From Deltaproteobacteria bacterium (GTDB lineage: Bacteria > Desulfobacterota > Syntrophobacteria > Syntrophobacterales > Syntrophobacteraceae): a stretch of DNA of 64,000 nucleotides. The position numbers and the translations under genes were made by a program. The number at the start of each line of letters is the position of its first letter. The first letter of the stretch is position 1. A model generated the notes under the pieces. The model was not told the origin of the DNA, did no database searches, and worked only from the letters and a program-made list of their open reading frames with translations. Location: positions 1 to 64,000 of the forward strand of contig JAAYVE010000042.1 of assembly GCA_012517315.1 (NCBI GenBank), in the 5' to 3' direction. Below, piece by piece: positions 34,768-43,515 of this stretch.

Positions 34768-34955
34768 TCCGCCGTTGTCACCCACGGAGACGGGCTTGCG
34801 GCGCGTCTTCCTCTCCCGGTTCCCAGGGAGAGGGAACACGAGGACAGAAGCAGTCACACAGTCTCCTCGGGATGAAATCCCCAATTCCCGGCATCCGAGG
34901 CACCGATCCGCCAAGGAAAGGCCCATGAAGGGAACCCTTTGTCGAGTTGCACGCA

Positions 34956-36017
34956 ATGAAAGTTCTCCGTGACCCCCCCCCCGTGGCTGTTCTCATTTTG
35001 AATTACAACGGAATGCGCTTCCTCCCCGAGTGTCTCGCCTCCGTGAGGGAAAACGCTTATCCCGCCACCGACGTGTATCTCATCGACAACGCGTCGCACG
35101 ACGCGTCCGTCTCCTGGGTCAGGGCACATGAACCCACCGTGGGGATCTTTCAGAACACCGCAAACCTCGGGTTCGCCCCCGCCTACGATCATGCTGTGCG
35201 GTTCTTGGTGGACTACCGGTACCATGTTCTCCTGAACAACGACACGGTGGTGGAGAGAGACTGGCTGGTGCAGCTGGTGCAAGCGGCGGAGCTGGATGAC
35301 CGCGTCGCCGCCTGTGGGTCGAAAATCCTCATGATGCACGACCGAAGCCTCATCGACCACGCCGGAGGACTTTTCACCTGGATCGGGTCAGGTCTCGACA
35401 TGGGCAAATGGACGACAGATAAAGAAAAGGACACAAAGGCTCGGGAAACGGGATTCGGGTGCGGCGCATCCCTTCTGGTGAGGCGAAGCGCCTACCTGGA
35501 CGTGGGGGGCTTCGACACCGCCTACACCATGTATCACGAGGACGTGGACCTCTGCTGGCGGCTGCGCATGGCCGGCTATTCCGTGTTGCATGTCCCGTCT
35601 TCCGTGGTCTATCACCACGGCGGCGGGATCGATCGCCAGGGCATCGACCTCCATCCGGCCCGCACCTGTTTCTGCCAGAGAAACCGGCTGGCCAACATTT
35701 TTAAGAACATGCCTGCGGGACGCATCCCTTTGGCCATGGCAGTCTCCGCCGTGTACGACGCGGTCCGGATTGCAAGGCTGGCGGCACTGGGAAGACGAAA
35801 CGTCGTGGAGGCCATTTTGCGGGGATATAGGGAGGCTTTCGCTTCTGCTGGGAGTATGCTGAGAAAAAGGAAAGATTTCCTCTCCCGGGTCAATGTGGCC
35901 CAAGAACGGGCATTGCCCTTCCTGGCTTCGATCCCCTCTTCCGCATCCGCCTATCGATGCATGCTCCAAGCTCAGAGGGCACGAGGGACGGCGCAGCGAA
36001 ACCAGGATGGTCACTGA
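34956..36017 (+). CDS. Glycosyltransferase family 2 (rhamnosyltransferase-like)
   Basis: 353 residues with VAVLILNYNGMRFLPECL, YLIDNASHDAS, the DXD-like LLNNDTVVERDWL, and GGFDTAYTMYHEDVDLCWRL, the usual layout of WbbL/RfbN-like rhamnosyltransferases. Start at ATG 34956 with a poor ribosome binding site; an in-frame TTG lies at 34947. Its stop overlaps by 7 bases the stop of the convergent gene on the minus strand. Confidence 0.85.
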   Translation: MKVLRDPPPVAVLILNYNGMRFLPECLASVRENAYPATDVYLIDNASHDASVSWVRAHEPTVGIFQNTANLGFAPAYDHAVRFLVDYRYHVLLNNDTVVERDWLVQLVQAAELDDRVAACGSKILMMHDRSLIDHAGGLFTWIGSGLDMGKWTTDKEKDTKARETGFGCGASLLVRRSAYLDVGGFDTAYTMYHEDVDLCWRLRMAGYSVLHVPSSVVYHHGGGIDRQGIDLHPARTCFCQRNRLANIFKNMPAGRIPLAMAVSAVYDAVRIARLAALGRRNVVEAILRGYREAFASAGSMLRKRKDFLSRVNVAQERALPFLASIPSSASAYRCMLQAQRARGTAQRNQDGH

Positions 36018-37312
36018 ACAAGGGGATTCTCCCCGGGTTGCGTCTCCTTCACGCCATCAAGGGCAAGTCTTTCCCCGGGTGCACAGGACGTCTCCTGCGC
36101 CGCCGTTCCATTGGCGTGTTTGTGCCCGTTTCTCTGAAGGATGCGGGTGAGGAGCAGCTCAAACATCCCCATGGCTTCCAGGAGCATTCCCCCCAGCACG
36201 AGGAAAGACCCTACGCTCAGATAGGACCAGTGGTAAGTGATATGGCCGGTGCTGATGTATTCCAGGAGAACCCCACCGTTCAAAACGACCCCGGCGAGGA
36301 TAGGGAAGATCCCTGCAATCAGCATGCTCTTGGTCGAACAGACGGTGAGGAGAAACCGCTCCATGAAAGACCGCCTGTGGCTGCTCCGGTTGAGCACTTC
36401 CGCCACCCGCTCCGCCACGATTCCGATGGTGAGAAGAATGACCCCGGCCAGGGCGGCCGCATTGATGGCGATGAGTCGATAAATGAAGTGGGCTGGGATG
36501 ACCCCGCGCAGGACATAGGTGTGGAACGGTCCAAGGCTGTAGAGGAACGCGACGAAAAAGAGCAGCGCCGCCGTCCACCCGAAGAATTTGAGGGGCCGAT
36601 AGGTGAGGGCGATTTCCAGGATGCTGTGGAGGAACCGGACCCCGTCCTTTATGACCTTCAGTTTTGATTTTCCCACCCGCTCGCTGTAGGGAATGGGGAC
36701 CTCCAGGATGGTCACCCCGTCCTGGAGGATGGCCCTGCAGCTCATGGCCGGGGTGAAATGGAGCCCGTCGGGGAGGGGATAGAGCTTGGGAAGGGAATCC
36801 CTACGCAGCACCCTCATGCCGCTCGCCGTGTCCGATATGTGACGTGTGGCCAGGTGGGAGAGAAGAATGGAATACAGGCGATTGCCCGCCCTGCGGATCC
36901 AGGGCATCCTGCTCTCTTTGTGCAAGCGGGATCCCAGGACCACGTCCGCCCCTTCGTGGACGGCCACGTTGCACAGGTCCACAAACCACTCGGGATCGCA
37001 GGTCCCGTCGGCGTCCATGAACCCCAGCAGGTCTCCCGAAGCCTTGGAGAAGCCGAGTTTGATGGCTGCACCATAGCCCTTGTTCTTTGGGTAAGCCACC
37101 ACACAGACCCCGGGGTACGATCGGGCGATCTCGGCGGTCCGGTCCGTGCTCCCGTCGCTCACCACAATGAGTTCAACAGACTCCAGGGGCGTTCGGCGGG
37201 TGATGCTCCCCACCGCCGCCAGGCACCTCTCCAAAGTACACCCGATGGATTCTTCCTCGTTGTACGCAGGAATCACGATGCTGAGACTTTTCGCCTGGAA
37301 TGCCTGGGTCAT
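36011..37312 (-). CDS. Membrane-linked glycosyltransferase family 2 (dolichol-phosphate-mannose-synthase type)
   Basis: 433 residues. The N-terminal GT-A domain (LSIVIPAYNEEESIG, VVSDGSTDRT, GFMDADGTCDPEW) is followed by about four to five transmembrane segments in the C-terminal 200 residues (TAALLFFVAFLYSL and LIAINAAALAGVILLT among them). This form transfers sugar from a nucleotide to a polyprenyl phosphate. The ATG at 37312 (MTQAFQAKSLSIV) was preferred to 37342. It converges on the preceding plus-strand gene with overlapping stops. Confidence 0.85.
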   Translation of the reverse strand: MTQAFQAKSLSIVIPAYNEEESIGCTLERCLAAVGSITRRTPLESVELIVVSDGSTDRTAEIARSYPGVCVVAYPKNKGYGAAIKLGFSKASGDLLGFMDADGTCDPEWFVDLCNVAVHEGADVVLGSRLHKESRMPWIRRAGNRLYSILLSHLATRHISDTASGMRVLRRDSLPKLYPLPDGLHFTPAMSCRAILQDGVTILEVPIPYSERVGKSKLKVIKDGVRFLHSILEIALTYRPLKFFGWTAALLFFVAFLYSLGPFHTYVLRGVIPAHFIYRLIAINAAALAGVILLTIGIVAERVAEVLNRSSHRRSFMERFLLTVCSTKSMLIAGIFPILAGVVLNGGVLLEYISTGHITYHWSYLSVGSFLVLGGMLLEAMGMFELLLTRILQRNGHKHANGTAAQETSCAPGERLALDGVKETQPGENPLVQ

Positions 37313-37455
37313 TTGTTTCCGTTCCGGTCCTGTGCAAGGCATTACGAAAAACTAGTCAGCCCGGCCCCTCGAGCCGCTTGCCGTCGGGATGGATGCAACG
37401 TCGGTGGTACAGCCCCTCGAAATGTCCCCCCTTGTACTCCACCGCGGAAGCAATT

Positions 37456-38409
37456 TCAAGTGCCGGGTCGATAGCGGAAGCCCGTGAAGAAGCCCCAGTT
37501 CCAGAATATCAGGGTGATGCAGAAGAGCACCGTGAACCGAACACTGGCTGCGGCGCTTCCCTTTTTCCCGTAAAACCAAAAGAATACGAACAGAAAAGGG
37601 GCAAGGAAAAGGGGAAGCAGGCTTGGCTCAAATAAGAGAAGGCCCAGGGCAAAAAGCACACAAAGGAGAAAGGCCCACGGCTCGTAATCCAGTTTTCTGA
37701 AAAAGCCGTGCTTGCGCCAAAGGTGCCACTCCCCCCCTCCATAGCGGCACATCATCCGCGAAAAGGCCCGGTAGTCGCCGGGCCGGAAATGGCCGACCAC
37801 CGCCCGGGGGTTGAACATGAGCCGATACCCCAGGCGCCGGATCTTGAGATCCATTTCCACATCCTCGCAAGGAAACTGGTCTTTCGCAAACCCTCCCACC
37901 ACTTCCAGGACTTTCTTCCGATAGGAGGAGTTGCAGCTGGCGTTGTGGCGGGTTTCAGTGAGGGTTCGCTCCAGATTGATGTAGTCCGTCACGAAACCCA
38001 CCGCCCTGAAATATTCCTGGACGGTCTTCCCGAATTCCGATTCCCCGTCGGGGCTCACCTGGTCCCCCCCCACCCCTGCCACGGTCTCGTCCAGGAAACC
38101 CTTTTCCAGTTCCTGGAGCCAGTCTCGGGCGACGACGCAGTCGCTGTCCGTGAAGGCCACGATTTCCCCCCGGGCCGCCTCGATGCCCCGGTTCCTGGCC
38201 CGGGACGGCCCTCCCCGGTCCAGGCGGATCAGGCGGATCGTGGGGTAGGATTCGCAGATGTCGGGGGATCCGTCAGTGGACCCGTCATCCACCACGATGA
38301 CCTCAAAGCTGGGATGGTCCAGGGCCATGAGGGAATCCAGGCACCGGCCGAGAGTGCGCCTCGAGTTGTAAGAGGCGATGACGACGGAGATGCGGGGGGA
38401 GTCTGCCAT
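37456..38409 (-). CDS. Glycosyltransferase family 2 with C-terminal membrane helices
   Basis: 317 residues: ISVVIASYNSRRTLGRCL, VVDDGSTDGS, AFTDSDCVVARDWLQ, then QFPCEDVEMDLKIRRLGYRL, with two hydrophobic segments at the end (LLCVLFALGLLLF and FLFVFFWFYG). It resembles membrane-associated GT2 enzymes of polysaccharide assembly. It follows the B12-type radical SAM gene after 3 bases, so the two are co-transcribed. Confidence 0.87.
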   Translation of the reverse strand: MADSPRISVVIASYNSRRTLGRCLDSLMALDHPSFEVIVVDDGSTDGSPDICESYPTIRLIRLDRGGPSRARNRGIEAARGEIVAFTDSDCVVARDWLQELEKGFLDETVAGVGGDQVSPDGESEFGKTVQEYFRAVGFVTDYINLERTLTETRHNASCNSSYRKKVLEVVGGFAKDQFPCEDVEMDLKIRRLGYRLMFNPRAVVGHFRPGDYRAFSRMMCRYGGGEWHLWRKHGFFRKLDYEPWAFLLCVLFALGLLLFEPSLLPLFLAPFLFVFFWFYGKKGSAAASVRFTVLFCITLIFWNWGFFTGFRYRPGT

Positions 38410-38412
38410 TGT

Positions 38413-39858
38413 CTACGATCTGCGGCGATGCTCGTTCCAGAGGTAGGAAAGGAAGTTTCTGGCCCCGACGATTTTCCGGTAGAGATCCCACCGGTTCCGT
38501 GTGGAGAAGAGAAACCGGATCATGTAGGGCGGCCGGAAGTAGAACTGCTTCAAGCCTCGGTCGACCGCTTCCTTGACGGCGTTCCTGGAGAGGCCGGGGT
38601 AGTCGATGACAGGCGCCTGTTCTCCATCGTCCAGCCAGGCGTCCCAACGCTCGGCCTTTAGCAGCCCCTCTCTGTTGCAGTAATCGAAATAACGGGTCCC
38701 GGGAAAGGGAACGGCTCCCGAGAACTGCACCGTGTGCAGACCCAGACCCAAGGCAAAGCGAATGGTCTTTTCCATGGTTTGGGCCGTTTCCCCGGGGAGG
38801 CCCAAAACGAAGCACCCGTGGACATCCAGTCGGTGCTTTCGGGCCAACTCCATGAACCGGCGGGCGTCTTCCACCGATTCCCGCTTCCCCATGCGGGCGA
38901 GGATCCCGTCGTCCCCCGATTCGAAACCCACCAACAATTCCCGGCAGCCGGCCCGTTTCAGGAGTCGGAACATGTCGTCGTCCGCCGTATCCGTCCGCGC
39001 ATTGACGGAGAAGGTGATCTTGAGGCCGCGCCGGAGGATTTCCTCGCAGATGGCCATGGCATTGGATTTGACCATGGTGAAGGTGTCGTCTTCGAAAAAG
39101 AACTCCCCGCCACGGGTGACCCGCGGACAGAGGCGGATGTCCCGCTCCATCTCATCCACCACGTTTTCAGGGGAGCGGAGTCGAATGCGCTGCCCGTGCA
39201 TGACTTGGGGCCAGAGGCAGAAAATGCACCGGTGAGGGCATCCGCGCCCGGAAAAAATGTCAATGTACGGATAAAGCTTGGACCCGTCGAAATACTGCAT
39301 GAGGTCCAGGTGGTCCCATGCGGGAAAAGGAAGAGCATCCAAGTCCTCGATGAGGGGACGGGGAGGCGTTCGCACGGCCTTCCCATTTTCCATGTAACAG
39401 ATCCCCGGCGTCTGCGCCAAGTGGGGGTGGTTGCATACCACGTCCCGCACGGTATAATCGTATTCCCCGACGGCGACGACGTCGACATCCCCCTGCGAAA
39501 GCCCCAACGTCTCCTCCGGAAGGGCCGATGCGTGGGGACCCACGAGGATTACGGCGGCCCGACTCTCTTCCTTGCAGATGCGGGCGCATTCCAGATCCGA
39601 GTAGATGGACGGGGTCGTGGAATCCAGGATGATGAAATCCGGCTGCTCCTTCCGGACGAGGAGCCTCAGTCGGTCCTTGCCCCACCCCTGGGCGGGAAAA
39701 TCGAATAGCCGGGCGTCGATTCCCTCCTGTTCCAGGACGGCCGTGGCATAGGCGAGCCAGTCGGGAGCCCGGAGCACACGTCCCCGGGTCCGCGCCGCCC
39801 AGCGCTGCGTGCGGTTGAATCCAGCCACGTAAGGTTCGTTGATGACGAGGACTTTCAT
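38413..39858 (-). CDS. B12-binding-type radical SAM protein
   Basis: 481 residues with an N-terminal cobalamin-binding-like Rossmann domain (DFIILDSTTPSIYSD, ILVGPHASALPEETL, VVAVGEYDYT) and a radical SAM core with C-X3-C-X2-C in SGRGCPHRCIFC near residue 210. The group includes hopanoid enzymes such as HpnJ and methylthiotransferases, and is common in lipid and glycan loci. The classic DXHXXG base-off motif of B12 domains is not evident, so real cobalamin binding is uncertain. ATG 39858. It may modify a lipid or sugar for the adjacent GT2 enzyme. Confidence 0.87.
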   Translation of the reverse strand: MKVLVINEPYVAGFNRTQRWAARTRGRVLRAPDWLAYATAVLEQEGIDARLFDFPAQGWGKDRLRLLVRKEQPDFIILDSTTPSIYSDLECARICKEESRAAVILVGPHASALPEETLGLSQGDVDVVAVGEYDYTVRDVVCNHPHLAQTPGICYMENGKAVRTPPRPLIEDLDALPFPAWDHLDLMQYFDGSKLYPYIDIFSGRGCPHRCIFCLWPQVMHGQRIRLRSPENVVDEMERDIRLCPRVTRGGEFFFEDDTFTMVKSNAMAICEEILRRGLKITFSVNARTDTADDDMFRLLKRAGCRELLVGFESGDDGILARMGKRESVEDARRFMELARKHRLDVHGCFVLGLPGETAQTMEKTIRFALGLGLHTVQFSGAVPFPGTRYFDYCNREGLLKAERWDAWLDDGEQAPVIDYPGLSRNAVKEAVDRGLKQFYFRPPYMIRFLFSTRNRWDLYRKIVGARNFLSYLWNEHRRRS

Positions 39859-40162
39859 AAGAAACCGCTCAACCCTCTCTGGATCACAAAACTGGGAGAC
39901 CTTGTCCTGAGCCGCGCATTATGGAGTCCACCGCGCACGACTGTCAATGTCTATGTGCGCGGAAGACTTCCCGGGGCCGTCCCTGACAGGGGGAAATCGT
40001 GCGGTCACTCAGCGTTTTCTCACACACAGTGAAAGGAATGTGATAGAGAGTCTTGCTTGCTGCTGGCGGCCCATCTTTTTCCCATGCAAGGGTGAATCTA
40101 TGGCTGGCGTTTCCTGAAAAATCACGCGTCCATACGAAGATCAAACAGGAGTATATGATTTC
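39859..40162. other. Divergent intergenic region
   Basis: 304 bases between the minus-strand radical SAM operon and the plus-strand double glycosyltransferase. It must carry promoters for both, but I found no site near consensus on either strand. An AT-richer part lies at 40065-40160. Confidence 0.5.
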
Positions 40163-42463
40163 ATGGATTCTTCCAGGCTTTGGGTGATCCGAAACAGCCT
40201 CATGGCGGCCAAATCGATCCTCTTCAACCCGTCCCTGCTGCCCAGGGTCCTCAACAACTCCCTGGAAATCCTGCAATTCAGCGGTCTGAAGGCATTGCTG
40301 AAGGAGGTGAGGTCGTTTCTGTTCAGGGGGAATCAACTGGGGCCGGACGTCAAAGGGAGAAGGCCAGGCCGTCCGGAGGTTGCCCATTGGGAACTGCACT
40401 CCTTTCTCGCCTCTTTTTGCCATGACTCCCAGGACAGGTTGCGCAACAATCCCCGTGAAGCGCTGGTGCGGTCGGGGGTGAGGCTCATCCACGAGATGCT
40501 TCGAACCGGGGAGACACTCCAACTGCCGTCCTTCGAGTCACCTCTCGTCTCCATCGTGATCCCCGTCTTCAACCAGTGCGGGTACACCTTCCAGTGCCTC
40601 AGGAGCATCCTCCGCCACACGACCCAAACCCCGTACGAAGTGATCGTGGTGGACGACGCCTCCAGGGATGACACACCTCAAGCGCTGCAACTGGTGAAGG
40701 GCGTGCGGGTCGTGACGAACGCGGAGAATCTCGGATTCATCGGTGCGTGCAACAGGGGGGCTCAAGCGGCCCGGGGCGACTATCTCCTGTTCCTCAACAA
40801 CGACACCCTGGTCACCCCGGGGTGGTTGGAGGAATTGGTGCAGACCATGGAGGGCTACCCTCAATGCGGGGTCGTGGGTGCCAGGATGCTCTATCCCGAT
40901 GGCACCATCCAGGAAGCGGGAAGCATGCTGTGGAACGACGGGTCGGCCCTTGGATACGGCCGGGACGGTGACCCCCGTAGTCCCGAGTATTCCTACCTGA
41001 GGGAAGTGACCTACTGTTCAGCGGCCTGCCTGTTGGTGAGGAAAGAGGAATTTCTCATGCTCGGGGGATTCAACCCGATTTTTCGGCCCGCTTACTACGA
41101 GGACACCGATCTTTGCCTCGGCATCCGGGAAAGGGGCCGCAAGGTGGTCTTCCAGCCCAAATGCACCATCATTCATTTCGAGTACGGCAGCAGCGGAACG
41201 GAAAAGGCCCTGGACCAAATGCGCAGAAATCAGCGGGTGTTCGCAGACAGATGGAAGCACACCCTGAAACGCTACCCCCAGTATTCGCCGCTTGGCATTC
41301 TCAGGGGAAGAGACGAACGCCCCGGGAGACGCATCCTCGTCATGGACGACAGGATCCCGGCTCCGTCGGAGGGTTCCGGTTTTCCACGCTCGTACCGCAT
41401 GCTCCAATTTCTGGGAGAGATGGGTTATGTCGTCACCTTTTTTCCCCTGACAGACCGAACGCCTCATGAACCCTGGCTGGACCGGCTTCAGCGCCAGGGG
41501 ATCGAGGTCTTCCACGCCCCATACGCCCAAGTGAGAAGCCTCATCCGTGATCGGGCCGGCCTCTATGACGCCCTCATCATCAGCAGGCCCCACAACGGCT
41601 CCCGCTACCTCAGGGCATTCCGAAAAGCGTGGCCCCAAACGGCCATCATTTACGACGCGGAAGCCCTCTTTTCTTTGAGGGACATTTTCAAGGCTCACGC
41701 AGACGGGATAGAGCTGAGCGATGCCCACATCGCGTCCCTCCTCCATGCCGAACTGGCCCCCATGAAGGAAGCGGACATGACCACCGCCGTGTCTCCCCGG
41801 GAGTGTTCCTTCGTTTCGCGATTTCTGGAAGGCGTTCCCACCAGGGTGTGGGGACATCCCTTGGAACCGCGTCCCCCTAGAACGCCGTTTCAGGAGCGCA
41901 GGGACTTTCTCTTTGTGGGGGGCTTCCCATTTCCGGAGTCCCCCAACGAAGCCGCCGTGCTCCACTTCCTGCAGCACATCTGGCCTCTCATTCGTGCGAA
42001 ACTGGAGTGCAGGCTTCACATCGTTGGGGCGAATCCGCCGGAGAGTCTCCTGGCCTTTGCGGGCGAATCGGTCCTCCTGGCCGGGTACGTGGCGGATCTG
42101 GAAGAATACTACGAATCGTGCAGAGTTTTCATCGCTCCCCACCGTTTCGCCGCCGGGCTTCCCTGGAAGGTGCACGAAGCCATGAGCCGTGGGATCCCCT
42201 GTGTCGTGTCCACCTTGATGGGTTACCAGTTGGGCATCGCAGACGGGAAAGAAGCCCTTTTGGGACACAACGCTCAACATTTCGCCTCCAGGGCCCTCCT
42301 CGCCTATTCCCATGAGGAAACCTGGAGGCGACTCCAGGGGAACGCCCTGGATTTCATCCGAACCCACTGCGATCCACAATCCCTCAAGACCGCCCTTTGT
42401 GAAATCGTGGAGGAGACGGTGCGGATGAGAGCAACCAGGAAGAACGGCCATGGGAGTCAATGA
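40163..42463 (+). CDS. Bifunctional glycosyltransferase (GT2 + GT4-like)
   Basis: 766 residues. After an N-terminal helical segment, a GT2 domain spans about 125-370 (VSIVIPVFNQCGYTFQCL, VVDDASRDDT, LFLNNDTLVTPGWL, YYEDTDLCLGIRERG). A GT-B domain follows from about 400 to the end (ILVMDDRIPAPSEGSGFPRS, FVGGFPFPESPNEAAVLHFL, GLPWKVHEAMSRGIPCVVS). Such fusions add two different sugars or build a repeating disaccharide. The gene is 188 bases upstream of wzm on the same strand, so it probably acts on the Wzm/Wzt-exported glycan. Confidence 0.88.
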   Translation: MDSSRLWVIRNSLMAAKSILFNPSLLPRVLNNSLEILQFSGLKALLKEVRSFLFRGNQLGPDVKGRRPGRPEVAHWELHSFLASFCHDSQDRLRNNPREALVRSGVRLIHEMLRTGETLQLPSFESPLVSIVIPVFNQCGYTFQCLRSILRHTTQTPYEVIVVDDASRDDTPQALQLVKGVRVVTNAENLGFIGACNRGAQAARGDYLLFLNNDTLVTPGWLEELVQTMEGYPQCGVVGARMLYPDGTIQEAGSMLWNDGSALGYGRDGDPRSPEYSYLREVTYCSAACLLVRKEEFLMLGGFNPIFRPAYYEDTDLCLGIRERGRKVVFQPKCTIIHFEYGSSGTEKALDQMRRNQRVFADRWKHTLKRYPQYSPLGILRGRDERPGRRILVMDDRIPAPSEGSGFPRSYRMLQFLGEMGYVVTFFPLTDRTPHEPWLDRLQRQGIEVFHAPYAQVRSLIRDRAGLYDALIISRPHNGSRYLRAFRKAWPQTAIIYDAEALFSLRDIFKAHADGIELSDAHIASLLHAELAPMKEADMTTAVSPRECSFVSRFLEGVPTRVWGHPLEPRPPRTPFQERRDFLFVGGFPFPESPNEAAVLHFLQHIWPLIRAKLECRLHIVGANPPESLLAFAGESVLLAGYVADLEEYYESCRVFIAPHRFAAGLPWKVHEAMSRGIPCVVSTLMGYQLGIADGKEALLGHNAQHFASRALLAYSHEETWRRLQGNALDFIRTHCDPQSLKTALCEIVEETVRMRATRKNGHGSQ

Positions 42464-42541
42464 ACACTCTACGAGAAGCTCAGGTGAGGATCGGCTTCCT
42501 GTCATGCCCCTGGTGTCTCAAATCCCTGCAAAACACATCAG

Positions 42542-42558
42542 GAGGTCACCCTGACCTC
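42542..42558. repeat. Short perfect inverted repeat upstream of wzm
   Basis: GAGGTCA-CCC-TGACCTC in the 188-base gap before wzm. It has no T-run, so it is more likely an operator or a pause hairpin than a terminator. It sits 94 bases upstream of the wzm start. Confidence 0.4.
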
Positions 42559-42651
42559 ACTCCTTCCAACAGATGAGATTCTCCTTCAAAAACTCGTCGA
42601 TTTGGGCTAATTGAACACTCGTCCATTCAGTGGGAAAGGACCCTGAGTCAG

Positions 42652-43515
42652 ATGAACCATGTACCGGGAAGAACGATTTCGAGTCATCCCCCCTCAGCCG
42701 CCCAGTTCATGAACCCGGTGGAAATGTTGAAGTGCCTGTACGCATCGAGGGAACTCATCAGGCAATTCACATGGCGCGAGGTCATCGGCAGGTACAAGGG
42801 AACTTACTTTGGAGTGATCTGGTCCGTCGTCAATCCTTTGATGATGCTTTTGGTGTATTCCCTTGTTTTTGGCGTGATCCTCAAGGCTCGTTTTGGAAAC
42901 GATCCAAGCCAGGGAAACCTTTACTTCGCCATGAACCTCTTCTGCGGACTGCTTCTGTACGAGGTTTTCTCCGGGTGCGTTTTGAGGGCTTCAACGCTTA
43001 TCCTGGCCAACGTCAGCTATGTGAAACGGGTGGTTTTTCCTCTCGAGATACTCCCGGTTGCGGTACTGGGAGCCAATCTGTTCAATGCGGCCCTGGGTTT
43101 TGCAATTCTTCTTCCGTTTATCATTGGGTACAGTCTGAAGTTTTCCTTGTCCATGTTTCTCTTCCCACTGGTGTTGATCCCCCTCTGTGCCTTGACCCTG
43201 GGTCTCAGCTGGTTCCTGGCTTCCCTCGGGGCTTTTGTGCGGGACATCGGGCAGCCTCTTGCCGTTTTTATCCAACTTTTTTTCTTCATATCGCCCATCA
43301 TTTTCCCCCTTGCCGCCACCCCTGAAAGCCTGAGGACATTCATGAGACTGAACCCTTTCACCACCATCATGGAGGACGCGCGAGCCACTCTCATTCTCGG
43401 TGAACCTCCCCAGTGGGAATGGTGGGCGCTTGTGACTTTTTTTTCTCTGGTTCTCATGCAGTTGGGATATGTTTGGTTTATGAAAAGCAAGAGGGCTTTC
43501 GCCGATGTCATCTAG
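42652..43515 (+). CDS. wzm: ABC-2 type polysaccharide export permease (Wzm)
   Basis: 287 residues with six hydrophobic segments after the amphipathic N-terminal IRQFTWREVIGRYKGTYFGV, the standard start of Wzm/TagG-type permeases, and RDIGQPLAVFIQLFFFISPIIFP near the end. It forms the channel that moves a lipid-linked glycan across the inner membrane. ATG 42652 with AAAGGA upstream. It overlaps wzt by 11 bases. Confidence 0.92.
   Translation: MNHVPGRTISSHPPSAAQFMNPVEMLKCLYASRELIRQFTWREVIGRYKGTYFGVIWSVVNPLMMLLVYSLVFGVILKARFGNDPSQGNLYFAMNLFCGLLLYEVFSGCVLRASTLILANVSYVKRVVFPLEILPVAVLGANLFNAALGFAILLPFIIGYSLKFSLSMFLFPLVLIPLCALTLGLSWFLASLGAFVRDIGQPLAVFIQLFFFISPIIFPLAATPESLRTFMRLNPFTTIMEDARATLILGEPPQWEWWALVTFFSLVLMQLGYVWFMKSKRAFADVI

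Noticed and set aside
41018-42505. 495-residue open frame antisense to the double glycosyltransferase
   Set aside because: A shadow of a clear GT2-GT4 gene; no motif and no ribosome binding site.
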